Positions 11,736-23,507 of a stretch of DNA of 64,000 bases are shown here, piece after piece. Source of the stretch: Parelaphostrongylus tenuis (Eukaryota > Nematoda > Chromadorea > Rhabditida > Metastrongylidae); NCBI GenBank assembly GCA_019055375.1, contig JAHQIW010000072.1, forward strand, positions 62,001 to 126,000, given 5' to 3'. The translations under genes and the position numbers were made by a program. How positions within the stretch are numbered: the stretch's first letter is position 1; each line of letters starts with the position of its first letter. The notes beneath the pieces are model-generated. The model worked only from the letters and a program-made list of their open reading frames with translations. It ran no database searches and was not told the origin of the DNA.

Positions 11736-12901
11736 ACGCTTGTTTTGCACAGCACTCTTTCTACGCTACAACGCGTGTTATTGTTGTAGAATGGAGATAT
11801 TTCGGTTGTGGATTCTTTATATAGCCCACTGAAACGTCGTTTTATACGTTTCCACCAAAGGGCTCAAAGAGGGTGGAGAGAACGCGAAAGAACCGCTATA
11901 ACTCCATGTCTTCCTCGCATACCATAGCTATGAGTAGAGAATTCGAACGGGATTATGCACTGCTCTGAGAAATGGCAATCCAAACTCCACTAATAATCAA
12001 AAAAATATCAGGAATTATCGATGAAGGGAATGCAACAAGCAGCACTATTTTTGACGAACTGCTCATTGTTTCCAATTTTAAGCCAGTATGATTGACTTTA
12101 TGCACTTCATGCAATAAAGTATACGTAAAGATAAAAGGAAATAGAGAATGAATTTGATTGGTTTGTAGGTAAGTATGAATAAAATATCGTAGAAATGTAC
12201 GATAAAGCTTCTAGATATAACCTTTTATTGAATACTTGGTTTTTTTCCTTTGAAAGTGTTGATAATGATCGGGGCAATTACGTTGTTTCTAATAAAATTA
12301 ACCTTACTAAGGTCCGTTTTATTACATCTGACCATTTATTGACACAGAAATCCCACATGTTGACAAAAAGAAGTATATTTTTCATAAGAGAACTACCACA
12401 TTCCTTGGAGAGCATATTGGTGGCTCTTTTCGCAGCCGTCTAAGCCACCCGCCAGCCTAAAATGGCGCCGTCCGCAAAGGGATATATGTGACATTATAAC
12501 TCTGCGAGAAAAGCAGTAAAAAATACTAGAATTTCAAAGTATCACACCACTGAGGAGTTTCAAAAAGTGGTATCTGCTTAATGGAACAATTGTGAGCATA
12601 TTTAGTAAAGCAGAGCTTCATATTTCAGTTCTTTCAACGTTTTTGAATAGTTATGCAGCATGCAAGTGGCGGTTGGTTAAACGTTATTGTGTGAAAGAAA
12701 ATATCATTTTTCTTTAAGCAAACTAGCCAACCTGCAATTTTCAATGAATTCTATAGACATTTCAATGAAAATTCTTCGCATACGAAGGTACCAATAAAAT
12801 TCGCTAAGCTAGCAACAGCTGACTGAGCACGAAATGGTTCCCAAAACAATACCTATCAATCCACCATCTTGAGACCTCACATAGGATTCAATATAGTCAC
12901 A
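11736..12901. other. No gene recognised
   Basis: No supported gene. A dispersed repeat phrase, GCCGTCCGCAAAGGG followed by ACATTATAACTCTGCGAG, lies at about 12468-12510. It is shared with about 556, and the second half is shared with 14587-14610. Confidence 0.45.
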
Positions 12902-12935
12902 CTGTTTTGAGCCATTCGGAGGTCCGGAGGATAAA

Positions 12936-13000
12936 GACATCTATAAGTGGTATACGCACGTTTCAGCGTATTCTCACACGCTGCATCAGTACCGCATGGC
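12936..13000 (-). ncRNA. Hammerhead ribozyme-like motif, type I (left arm)
   Basis: On the minus strand: core CTGATGC (12989-12983; consensus CTGANGA, so the last A is C), then stem II AGCGT / ACGCT closing loop GTGAGAAT, then GAAAC (12964-12960). Helix III has two pairs (A-T, C-G) around loop GTGC, and the predicted cleavage follows GTA at 12953. Stem I is open-ended: GTA before the core pairs with TAC after the site, and further out CAT pairs with ATG across an internal loop, as in natural type I hammerheads. The single core change predicts reduced or lost activity. Confidence 0.7.
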
Positions 13001-13064
13001 TTTCGGTTCTCCCTACAAGTACATCTTCGGTGCCGTTACCATTAGTTGTAAAGGTGAACCGAAA

Positions 13065-13128
13065 GGCATGTCGTACTGATGAGGAGTGTGAGAATACGCC
13101 GGAACGTACGTATACCACTAGAGATGCC
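13065..13128 (+). ncRNA. Hammerhead ribozyme-like motif, type I (right arm)
   Basis: Plus strand: CTGATGA (13076-13082) is intact. Stem II is GGAGT / ACGCC with one mismatch around the same GTGAGAAT loop. The next box reads GGAAC (13101-13105) where GAAAC is expected. Helix III is AC / GT closing loop GTAC, with predicted cleavage after 13112. Stem I pairs GTA with TAC and GGCAT with ATGCC around an internal loop. The second core G replaces an invariant A, so activity is doubtful. The two arms have lost different core bases. Confidence 0.72.
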
Positions 13129-13157
13129 TTCACCAGACCTCTGAAAGGCTCAAAACA

Positions 13158-14482
13158 TTATACCAGATTATACTGATGTTTCTATAACATTCTATCTTTG
13201 AAAATGTCGTCCTACGCAACATATCTGTGAAACATTAGAAAGAACTTTCCTGATCTGTGAGCGAAACACATTTTTAACCTCGTGCTAAAACATGAAAAAA
13301 TGAAAGAACACTTTTTGTTTTGCAGGCAAAACTCAGAACAGATTCTATGACGACAAATTTTTCCTTACCTTCCGTTCAATTCGTAGACATTTGTCATGTA
13401 TTGCTAGGAAGTTGTTGCCTTATCCTAATGTTTTCGCAGGTACTCTGCTGTAGTTGAATGTGCTCAGGTCAGCGTCATCAAACAAACCGGACTACCTAGG
13501 AATTGTGTCAGAAAATCACATGAACTCAAATGAAACCAAATGACACACATCGCCGCACTATAAGCTTGAAACTTATCTCGTTGGCCCCACGTGAAAGTGA
13601 CACTTTTTGATGGATTACTGCATTTTTGACAATGGTTATCATTGTGAATTTCGGCAGATTAATGAATTCGAGCAATGAATCAAAAACATCAATAATGATT
13701 CTGTGTGGAAAAGAGCCGTATAGAGTTGTTTTATTTGATAAGTGAGCTTTCATTTTGTTGAGGATTAAATGTAAATAGTCCTTATACTGAGGAAAAAAAC
13801 TTCGAGGTGGAATGTAGATAGAGACTCCTAATGAAGTTTGCCACCAAGCTGGCTTTGTCATCTCGACAACCAACAATATTCATTTGCAAGAAAACAATAA
13901 AGCTTTATCTCTCATTTGCAAAACCGTTACAAAGGAAAAAATGTAGAAACAATGACCTCCGTCTTACGGAAAAACAATACACCCATCTATGAAATAACGC
14001 GTTGTATGGCCGAAAAATAAGTTATTTCTGTATTTTGAAGAAGTTGCCAATCTCTGCTGAATTTTTTGGTTCCTAATGACACTATCGCTGTTATCGTTTT
14101 TTGCCTTTCCACGAACAAAGCCCTCTCAGCAGCATCATATTTGGACCAAAAGGCAACCTCCTTGATAAAAGCGCATTCCACAACCTCTGTTATCGAGAGC
14201 TCAAAGGTGAAGAATTAAACTACGAGCAATGGAATTTCGTTGTAACTGCGGCGCAATAGAAAGTACTCACTGCTGGCGACATTCTGCTCCAGATTATCTC
14301 CAATCCAGAGATTGAGGTGCAAATAAAGTTCTTGAAATCAATATAACTTTTTTTCACTGTTGTAAGCATTTCAGAGCCTATATAAATCCATTTTTTCCAC
14401 AAAACTAAGAATTAAGGTGATTGTGAGCATTTTTCTAAATCTATTGTAGGAAAAATTTCGAGTTCTTATATTTTCATGTAAA
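13158..14482. other. No gene recognised
   Basis: A 116-codon open frame lies on the minus strand (13526-13876) with no recognisable motif and no convincing splice partners. Its tyrosine- and lysine-rich composition does not distinguish it from chance. Confidence 0.35.
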
Positions 14483-14580
14483 CCTAGGAGAATTGAGTGG
14501 TGAGCCAAAGTATGGATAAAACCCCGGGTTCGATTCCCGCCTGAGGCCGTGTTTTTTGCTCACCACTCAATTCTCTTAGG
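14483..14580 (+). repeat. Compact family A element: tRNA-like core between terminal inverted repeats
   Basis: The best-preserved family A copy. The left end GAATTGAGTGGTGAGC (from about 14490) is the exact reverse complement of GCTCACCACTCAATTC at the right end (14558-14573). The full termini CCTAGGAGAATTGAG / CTCAATTCTCTTAGG span 14483-14580 (98 bp). Between them lies only the 3' half of a tRNA-like core with the B-box GGGTTCGATTCCCGC and CTGAGGC. The flanking DNA after 14580 (ACATTATAACACTGCG) is itself a dispersed repeat found without this element near 12490, so the element probably inserted into that repeat. Confidence 0.75.
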
Positions 14581-17122
14581 TATATATGAAACATTATAAC
14601 ACTGCGAAAAATGCAGTAAAATTGCTAGAACTTTCGCTTATAATTTCTCTAAAGAATTTTACTCGAAGACATTTTGAAAGAATACCTGTTCGACGTGGAG
14701 GCAAAAAATTGCTCTCAAAAATTCTTATTGTACTCCATGAAAGTAATTAGTGACTGTTGTGAACTTTCTCAATGAATGAAAACCCTGCGTTAAGCCTATA
14801 TGATATTAAGCGGATTGATTTTGGACATCCAACGGACATACTGAAGTACATTAGTAATGATCATATCGTTCAAGGCGCTGCTCAACCCTGCCCTGATTCA
14901 ACCGAATTCTCATTCTCCAATTCGAGAAAGCCTGTAGCGGATTTTTCAGCTCGTTTTCTATTATGCACATGAGATACTCCGTGCTTTTGATGATGATTTG
15001 AGAATGCTCGAACACGAATAGCCTAGAATTTCGAAAAAAGTGACCTATTTATTATTCAAACGGTGTCCACGAGGTCAAAATTTGAGAATCTTCGGAAATA
15101 AATGACTTGATTTTTGATCGGCGTTTGTAAGCAAGTGTTTGGAATGGATTGGCGTTCCACATGAAACCTATTCACATAACAACAAGCACTTTTACAGTCC
15201 AAAACTTACGTATATTACGCTGTTAAAAATTCAGAAACTCTTTTCTGTGATTTCGGAGAAAATTACACTCAGTTTGCGTTCGAGTTACCTTAGTGGAGCC
15301 TATGTGCTAAACTGGCCACGGTGCAGGCGACAGAGGTATTCTATCCCACATGTCGTTTAGCCCATTGATTACGACAGGGACACACTTCTCTAGTCCCGAC
15401 TCGTCGTACGCGGCGACCTTCCGTATTGTCAAGTGGTTAGTGTTGCCGTGTGCAGCTAGCCGGGGTTGGCAGCGTGTCCGTGGCGCACCCAGTCGGTAAG
15501 GGTAAGCTGTCAAAGTACTTGAGCATTTTTTTCAATTTTACATGACCCGTTATCACATTTGTGCGATCGTCCTTTCAATTTGTTTTTTTCGCATTTATCG
15601 TCCCAAAGTTCCGAACATTCTGTGTGTTAATGCGACTGCTGAATAATGATTCCGTTATCTTCCTGACTATCATAGAATGTTAATAGAGTGGAAATCCTCT
15701 GCAATTTTGAATGGTCGATTTGAGGCGTTCCCACATGATTGTACGAGAGCGTTAGGAGGAGCTTGAAAGAGCACGTTTATCCTGCTCTACATCATTAACC
15801 AATGCGCTATTACAGCCTCTATTTAATATTATTATTAATACTATTGTCCAGTTATTACTCTGTTGCTACTCTTTTTTTATTACCGCTACTACTTTTGATA
15901 TCATTATCGATATTTTATTATAACTCTCAACAATATTGCGCGCTTGTTTTTTATTATTGCAGCAGATATTGCATCATAACAATAATTATTATCAGTTTTA
16001 CTGATAATATTGCAATTAATGTTGTTATTATTCTTCATTAGTTGTTGGAGTCGAATATGTCTTCATAGGTTCCCGCATGCTTTTTATCATTTTGTCGTTG
16101 TTGAAATTACGTGACATCACGAATTACTGCCGTAATGGATGTGATGTGGTTATGCTCAACGCTTCTCAATTAGGTAGTATTTCATGTTCTTACCCTTCTC
16201 TTTGCCACCATTAACAGAATTTTCTATTTACACTTTCCGGTGATAACCGTGGCCTACCAGAGCAAAGAGAACGATAGGGCGCGACTTGTTGCAATACTCC
16301 ATGGCGCTCCATAATTTTGAAGCCTGGATGCCATTAACTTATCAGAGTTTTCAGATGCGAATTCTTCTGTCCCTCATAACATACCATGACCCCGCCCGTA
16401 TTACGCTTTGCTGATTCTAACAGTTCTTGCATTCGGTTCGTTTCCTTCCGTCCATCATCTAGGAACTCACCGTAATTTGTTTGCCTGTGGTCGAGGGCTG
16501 CTGTCTGATAATTGTTTTCCCTTTCTTCAATGCTGGCCAAGACGACTGTCATTCATGCGGTGAGATAGGTGGGCTAGAGAGTTCGTGTGTGGAATGAAAA
16601 AAGAGTCAGTCGTTAATAGACTAATCTGGCACAAATTTCTCTACCCTGAAAGGATGAGAGACTCAGTCGGTCCGGTTCAGGACAAAATTATTGTCTGGGT
16701 AGGTTGAAGCGTTCGCATACTAGACCGAATCACTACCATTGCATACTCGCTCTCTGAATTGATTGTTCAGTTGAGAAAAAAGAAACAAAAAAGAGCCAGC
16801 CTAATATCATTCAAATTTATATCAATATTGGTCTTTGAGTTATACTTTTATTGCGACTTGCTGTTCTGTGTGTCTACGAACTGTAATGCATGTCCTGCAA
16901 ATTTTTTTAGACAAATGAGCGAGCATGGCTTATACAGTCGATAATTATGCATCGATCTGGATTATAGCTATAATGGTGAGTTGGAAACTGAGATCTAAAG
17001 GTGGAGCGATAGTGAAAAACAAACAGCAACATGAACTGTTAATAGGACAGGAAGCGTCTACAGATCATCAGAACTCCTGAACATTACCCAGTGATATGGA
17101 GTAGTACGAAAAACTCTGAACT
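14581..17122. other. No gene recognised; AT-rich low complexity at 15790-16040
   Basis: Contains a TTATTA-rich low-complexity patch (about 15815-16040) that creates a spurious hydrophobic open frame. A 72-codon minus frame at 16334-16552 is charged but unrecognised. Confidence 0.45.
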
Positions 17123-17195
17123 TCGGGCGGGAGTAAAACTCGTGTTTCACCCTTACTGGTGGCATGCGTTACCACTGTACCATCGCGGCATTTGT
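17123..17195 (-). repeat. tRNA-like short repeat (family A), diverged
   Basis: The minus strand has an A-box-like GATGGTACAGTGGTAACGC and a B-box-like ACGAGTTTTACTCCCGC. The B box has lost its central C. This is a diverged family A copy without visible terminal inverted repeats. Confidence 0.55.
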
Positions 17196-17647
17196 TCTGC
17201 TAGCACTCTTTTTGTGACTGAAGGTAATGAATAAGAGTGGTAGGAAGGCAACGGTCTTGATGGTGAAGTTGTATCACACGCCCCCTTTGAGAGTGAAGCG
17301 CTTGTTCAAACTCCTGCTTGAAGTCCAGAGTTTTCCGTATCTGTTAACATAATTGAATACATAACTTTATATTCGACAATTTCTTTTTCAAATTTCGCTC
17401 TAAACAATTCATAATCTGATAACATATTTTGAGCTTATCTTGAGATCTGTTATGGCTCATATAAAGTTCTAGACACGTGCTTCGGCCTTTCATCCTCATC
17501 GGCAACACGGTGCCTTTCGTTTGATCGCTCCTATTAAGGGAATCGAAGCCGTATTACACGTTGGATAAGGTGAAAGGATCCCCGTGGCCTTCTTTCGGAG
17601 TGATTGATTGTCGATTGCCGTTTGCTTGCCTTACGGCTATTGCGCCA

Positions 17648-17648
17648 G

Positions 17649-17702
<54 letters not shown>
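17648..17702. repeat. (TA)n microsatellite
   Basis: An uninterrupted dinucleotide run apart from one TT shift near 17673. Confidence 0.98.
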
Positions 17703-17705
<3 letters not shown>

Positions 17706-17934
17706 AACTAGGAATAATATATCATCCTATTAATAATGTTTCTTCAATAATGTAGCACACTAAGACTACTGATTTTTTGTTCATGATATTTGACAACACA
17801 CCGGTGATCTTGCTTATATAAGTACTTCAGCAGTTGAACACCTCTCAGTAGGGCAAAATTGTTGAAACGTTATCCGTCGACTTTGAAAACCATATTGCAG
17901 CCTCAAGCAACCTTACCAAAAGGTCATTTAGCCC

Positions 17935-18080
17935 TTTAACGACCATGCGGGACGTTTCATCCCACACCGCGCGACGTCAAATCACACTTAGTTAATGTGA
18001 TGGCGGCGCTGCTTTCCGTAAGAAAGACGTCGCATCTCGTGGGAATACAGACGCAGACAGCATGATGGATGCGAGGATAC
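17935..18080. repeat. Dispersed repeat family D copy
   Basis: Begins CCCTTTAACGACCATG and continues through GACGTCGCATCTCGTGGG and ACAGACGCAGACAG. The same landmarks occur at 18690-18890 and 37590-37850. Part is self-complementary (GCGGGACG...CGCATCTCGTGGG), suggesting a hairpin-forming, non-autonomous element. No open frame supports coding. Confidence 0.5.
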
Positions 18081-18261
18081 GAACACAGGTTCTGAGAGAG
18101 CATTATCATCATGAACTGATAAAATTTTATTGAAAAAGTTAGTTTAGTTAAATTTCGATTATGGGAAACTCCATAGCTACTTAAAGATAGAACGTTAGTG
18201 AGTAAGCCTCCATGAACGTAACATGGGTGAAAATAACGTCCTTACTCACTCTTCAATGAGA

Positions 18262-18370
18262 GAAGCTCATGAGGTGCAGTGGTTAAGCGTTATGTGTCGC
18301 ACACAAGGTCGATAGTTCGATCTCGCGTTCATGGTTGACCAAGCCATCCAATCCTCCGCGGTTCTGCAAA
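18262..18370 (+). repeat. tRNA-derived SINE (family B), 5' part
   Basis: The 5' head is GGTGCAGTGGTTAAGCG (A-box-like), then GTCGCACACAAGGTCG and the B-box-like AGTTCGATCTCGCG, then the tRNA-unrelated phrase CCAAGCCATCCAATCC. The distal body and 3' end seen at 36510-36815 are missing or too diverged. Confidence 0.7.
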
Positions 18371-18689
18371 ACAGACTAGAGAGACTCTCATGTAGTGATA
18401 GGCCTTCCAAATCCACCTACACGTGCTCTCCATGAAATTGTTCGTGGAGGCGAGAAGTGGACTAGGTACAGGAAATCATCTCGAGAGCATAATGGACCAA
18501 AAGCAGTAAGTAGCGCACGTGCAATGACAAAGATTACAGCAATGAATAATGTTCATAGTTGAGATTGATCAAAAACGTTATTGTTTTCGCACAATCTTGT
18601 TATTTTCTACGAGTTACAGCCTCTGGCTGCTCTCCAGGAATTGGTTTTCCTTACCCACAGCGCACTCTTCTCTACCTCTTCTCATGGTC

Positions 18690-18890
18690 TCAGTTAGCTA
18701 CTGTAACGGTGCCTCTCGTATCGTGAGAATGAAGGTGCTCGTGGAAACACAGACGCAGGCAGAACGACAATCTCGCACAGAGAAGCAGATGCCTATTTCT
18801 AGGACTGCCGCTCCAACGACGACGCGGCGCTGCCTGCCTATCAACGCTGGTTCTCAAGGGGTTAGTGAGAGTTATAAGCCGTGGCTTCCA
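18690..18890. repeat. Dispersed repeat family D copy
   Basis: Shares GTGGAAACACAGACGCAGGC and CGGCGCTGCCTGCCTATCAA with the copies at about 18040 and 37800. A 142-codon plus frame running through it (18549-18977) is explained by this repeat and is not a gene. Confidence 0.5.
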
Positions 18891-18964
18891 TCACATGTAT
18901 TGATCAAACCACATTCCTTCTATTGGCTAGAAATTTCATCAAATGATACGAATTCAAACAGACT

Positions 18965-19090
18965 TATTTATACTTAAACCCTTTAGCGGTGGTATGATGT
19001 TACCATATACCAAGTAATGGAGAGTGATGTGCAAAACCTTTGCGTCAGGAGGGGCTCATCCTACATTTCACCCTACTTTGCACATGATAT
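18965..19090 (-). repeat. Diverged family C-like repeat end
   Basis: The minus strand reads GGTTTTGCACATCACTCTCC, matching the tail AAGTTTTGCACATCACCCTA that follows the family C copy at 52037-52060. The tRNA-like head is badly decayed. Confidence 0.4.
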
Positions 19091-22000
19091 ATCATTAGCT
19101 ATAAACTTATTTGACGACAAATGATAAGCTGCTATTGAAATTTGCTGAGATTGCAGTATTGAGGATTTACGTCATTTTCGATCACAAATGAGTGAAAATT
19201 ATTCCAGTACATGTTGTCCATTACCTGTTGACCTGAAGAGGGCACAAAATCCAAAAATGGCCACGATTCAATGTAAGCTAACAAGTTCAAGGGTAATATA
19301 AGATGCCCATTGGCGCTGAAGCAGGACATCATTGATTCTAGCAAGATTGATATCGTGGGAACGGTGATTGATTATGACTACGGTTGGTATCAATTAATCT
19401 AGTGCAGTCTCTACTTTGCTGCTGACGAAAGTTTTCTTTGCAGTGCAAAAGGTCTAATGTTTTATCTGAAACAAAATTGCAATCCACGTTTTTAACGAAT
19501 GTATTAATAAAATCTTCATTTTTTCTTATAAAATAAACTCGAATGTTATGGGCTTATTCAATGACGAAGGATGAATTCCTACTGAAATACACTGAAATCA
19601 CAATGAGCGCGTGAAGAAAACCCTAATCAGTCATGCGTTTCTTTAGAAAAAAGATTTATCACTAATAGATAGTGTTTGAACGCGATTTAGTCGTCTTGAC
19701 GAATGTCTTCTTTTATTCGAATAGATTGAAATCGTCAACACCATCAACCGCGGAAAAAGCTCCAGCTTCCCTCATTTTCATTGCTACTCTCAATAAACTG
19801 CCTTGTTTCAGGCATAATTTTTGTCTGTTCGAGGGAACCCAAAAAGAAAATTAGAAAACGCCGTTAAAGTCGCTAACTGAACGGGATTAATGACGAACAA
19901 AACTTTCTTTCAAACCTTCATAAGTGACTTAATTTTGTGTCTACGCAAACGCATCACTAACTCGCAAAAATCTGAACTATGAAATCAATAAGTGCTAATT
20001 TTACATCGTTTTTTATATTTCCATATTCTATGCTCATAATGCTGAAGAAGGCTTTCCACTTAGTTCACACCATAATCACAAATTTAGCCTGCGGTTCTCA
20101 ACTTCTAACCCGAATACACCATTCAAAGCTGTCCCAGTTACTGTCAGCTAAGTAGAAGTTATTAGAAACTTTTCCTGGGTGCCATTTATAAGATAAGTTT
20201 TTGTTCTTGTAACAGGACGTGGAACAGCAAGAAATAAATGAAAATATGCTGAGCGGTTAGTGGACGTGATAAGACAGCTCTGTTCTTCATCGATCTTGTT
20301 CAACTAGCAGCGAATTGGATTATTAAGGATTTTGTAAAGAATGTAGAGTAAACTGAGGCTTCCTTGTTTTTCTATTCTACGTTGTGCTGATGACATTAGT
20401 CTGCTCGAATAAAAGAACACATTCTTTAAGGTGATTGCACTCCGTTCAAGAACTATCCATTTTCCCGTAGTTATTAACCTTTCCTATAGGAAAACATGAT
20501 TGATTGGAGTTTTCTTCAAGTGCTCGCTGTAATTTCAGTAGCATTCAGTAGTAATTTATCATTTATCGTCGAATAATTTCATGACTTTCGATGAACTTGC
20601 AATCACTAGAAAATAGAGTGGTGTCATCTATAAATATAATAAAAGCATGGCTTATAATTTTAGTGAAATAGTACATTTCGACTTCTCCCACTGAAAAGGG
20701 AATTTCGATATGAGGAAAACGAGGGATTACGCTTGATTGATACATGTTCCTCTGATAGTAACGTTTAGGATCTGCACCATCCTCTTGTGTTCATGTGCTT
20801 TAACCCTAGTGGCAACTTATCACACACCAACTTCTTGATTTTTGTAGCACAGTCGATTATTTCAAAATTTTTTTGTCCACAAGAAACCCTCGTTTTGTGC
20901 ATCATGCAAAGGACATCGTGATTTTATTTGACTACAATTCATATGTGACTAAAGACTGGTTGGCCGTTTAATAGCAATTCCTCGTTTCATAGTGAACTAG
21001 TTGAGATACATGAGATACATTCTTTTTTTCCCAAGGCTTCTGCGATATCTCTGAATCTAAAACTATTGAAAGACTGCTTCTTTTTCATTAACCATCAAAG
21101 AAGTTTTTATGGAAGTGCAGTTGCCTTCTAATGTGCTGAGATGCCTCCAGGAGTGTGAATATTGGATTCTCTCAGGAAGAATGATGAAATGGCATTTCCG
21201 ATTATACGCAACATTCTGAGAAGTCAAAGCTAATCTGGGGACAACTTCCAAGAATGTAAAACAAATCTCAGCTATTCTCCGACAAAGCATGTGTGCACAT
21301 AAACAATAAGTCTGCATGTTAAATGAGTAACAAAAGATCAAATATTTATTGTAAAAGAAAGGCAAGTAAACATACAACTGACAACAACCCTCTCATTGTC
21401 AAACAAAAGTTTTGGCTGAGTTTTGCATCCTTCTTTTTTGTCTGTCCAAATGTTTTTTTTTTCTCAGTTACCCTAATCATGCTAACTACGGTGAAAAGTG
21501 TTTGACTGTGTAGACTGCATGTAGATTTAAGATTTCCAGTTTCTAGAAGAGGCGAAACCGCTGAAAGATTACTTATCATGAATAAATAGTGCATTGACAA
21601 CCTTGTATGTACTCATCAAAAAAATAATGAATTTCTTCCAAAAGTATAACTACTAATATCCGAATTTCAAGGCGAAATATTTGATTGTTCTGTCTGCAAC
21701 CGTAGCCATATAAGCGGATCATCGGGTCATCACAAACTTAATGCATTGCGACACTGGCTTTCACAACGAATGTAGTACACACCTGTTGAAGGGTGCGTTC
21801 TCGTTTTGCGCGCTACCTTTTAATCGGCATTCGAGCGAACTGACACTAATGATCTCATCCATCATTTCCCAATTGTAATTGTAGGGAAAAACCAGTTATT
21901 CTTGTGAACCCTAGATGCAATTTGTCTATTTTAAAACATTATTCTCTCATGGAAAACAAGACTAGTGTTCTGCCAGAGCAATGAAGTTTTTCTAGTTGAA

Positions 22001-23382
22001 TTCAACATATTAGTAAAGTTGTTGACTTGCAATGACCGCAGCGTTTGAGAAGTTGAGAGCTCTGCTGATTGATAGAATTTGCCTTGCTCTTTTTCTTCAA
22101 GGCTCTAAAGGTTTTCTCTCAAACCTCATCCGATTTGTACTTACTTGAAAATCAAGTTTTCAAGAACCAAAAAATAAACCTTAATGAGTTCCCAGCGCAA
22201 GAGTGTTGCATGAGTAATTAGCAAAACACATTTCCGGACACTATTGTGCCTGCTGGAAGAAATTCCGTTTTTTCAGCTGCTAGCGGAATCTAGAAAATCG
22301 AAATATAATTGGGAAAATATATATATTTTGTATCTTGTAAGCAACGGTCTTCTATAAAGTGAGACATGTTAGTTTGAAGTTCAACGAAACCCATATTTTC
22401 GCACAAGGTGCATTTATTTCAATACATCACGGCATCGTGTACTAATCATGCTCCACATATTGAAAAGTTGGAAAAGAGAACAAATGTTGTTATGTTGTTC
22501 TAAATGGACTAAAATCACAAAAAATGACAAATCAAAGTGGATGACAGGCGTCGTTTACTGTAAGTGATGATCAACTCAAATTGCTAACATGTGACGCCAA
22601 TCCAAAGCATTTCAGGGGCTTCTGAAATGTCAGTGATCCTAGGAATTTTATAGAGTGAAGTAGTTCGTTCTGTAGAGCTTCAACTGAAAAAACCCCAATT
22701 TTTCCGCTGTTTATCAAATTGTGTTATCTGGTTGAAAGAAAGCGTCTCGTCTCCATCCACAGCATTTATCGGTCTCAGTGGGACCAGAGACTGAACTACA
22801 GTGTAGTGTTTTGTCGTCCTACAGTGTCTTGTTTTTGCCTTTTGCTTCTCGCACCACCTTCCTCCGAAGGCTTGCCGCTTTATCGTGGCCGTCAGATTTT
22901 TCTAGCTCTATAGAAAGGTATACTAAAGTGCACCACTGCTTTCGCCAACCAATTTTTGAAAAGGAAATGAACCTTACTTTGAGAAAATCACCTTGAGAGG
23001 ATAGTCCAAGAAGAACATCGATATTTTCATTCGAAAGACCAGCTAAGTCCAAACCAATTTTATGCAAATCATGGTTACTATATTTTCGCTTCAAGAGATA
23101 AAAGTAGATCCATTATGGGAGTGTGATGGTTCTCGCGTTCGAGCTACGAACGAACTTCACTAAACATTCCGTACTTGAAATGAAAGCTTTCACTTGGAGT
23201 TAATCTATGAAAAATGATTTGAAAATATATTTCGCTTTTATGAAAGTCTGTACACGCACCTTTTGGCTATATGAATCTTGACCGAATTTGTTCCTTAGAT
23301 TCACCTTTTTCTAACAGCGGCCTATTGATAAATATTTTCTCTAGGTTCCACGTGCGCGCCAGTTTCGAGCACGTAGCTTCTA
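19091..23382. other. No gene recognised
   Basis: About 4.3 kb of unique-looking AT-rich DNA with open frames below 105 codons on both strands. None shows a recognisable domain. A 91-codon minus frame at 22819-23094 and a 104-codon minus frame at 21063-21377 are the longest. Neither has a supported exon partner. Confidence 0.4.
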
Positions 23383-23507
23383 TTGGTTGGTGCAAAAATA
23401 AGTGCGGTTCATACCCTATTGCAGTTTGCCGTTTGATATTGGAATAGATTTAGGGATTCAAAAAAAAAACAGCGGAAATGGCGTAATTGCAGTTATTTTT
23501 ACACACT
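23383..23507. mobile_element. Mini-mariner (MITE) with mariner terminal repeats
   Basis: The left end TTGGTTGGTGCAAAAATAAG resembles the terminal repeat of mariners such as human Hsmar1 and its tiny derivative MADE1. The right end carries the inverted counterpart (GCAGTTATTTTTACAC, with CCATTTCCGC on its other strand). Only about 60 bp separates them. There is no coding sequence, so it would depend on a transposase supplied elsewhere. Confidence 0.75.

Larger units (their letters stand above)
12902..13157. mobile_element. Palindromic element with a hammerhead motif in each arm
   Basis: An almost perfect inverted repeat. The left arm begins TGTTTTGAGCCATTCGGAGG and the right arm, read backwards on the other strand, begins TGTTTTGAGCCTTTCAGAGG. 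Arms of about 110 nt surround a short loop near 13018-13045. Each arm holds a hammerhead-like motif (12936-13000 on minus, 13065-13128 on plus), so transcripts from either strand would contain one ribozyme sense copy. No open frame spans it. The symmetrical ends suggest a non-autonomous mobile element. Confidence 0.8.

Noticed and set aside
11641..11750. N-terminal extension of the RTE frame on the minus strand (starting MQNKRRWCNDYHML)
   Set aside because: The extension translates a tRNA-like repeat joined to the RTE fragment, so the frame is chimeric and not a real protein start.
15802..16041. 79-codon leucine- and isoleucine-rich frame, possible membrane protein
   Set aside because: It is produced by a TTATTA-rich low-complexity tract.
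17561..17755. 64-codon frame with a YIYIYI run
   Set aside because: It is a translation of the (TA)n microsatellite.
18549..18977. 142-codon plus-strand open frame
   Set aside because: It runs through a family D dispersed repeat found at two other sites, has no domain, and its N-terminal and C-terminal parts are unrelated to each other.
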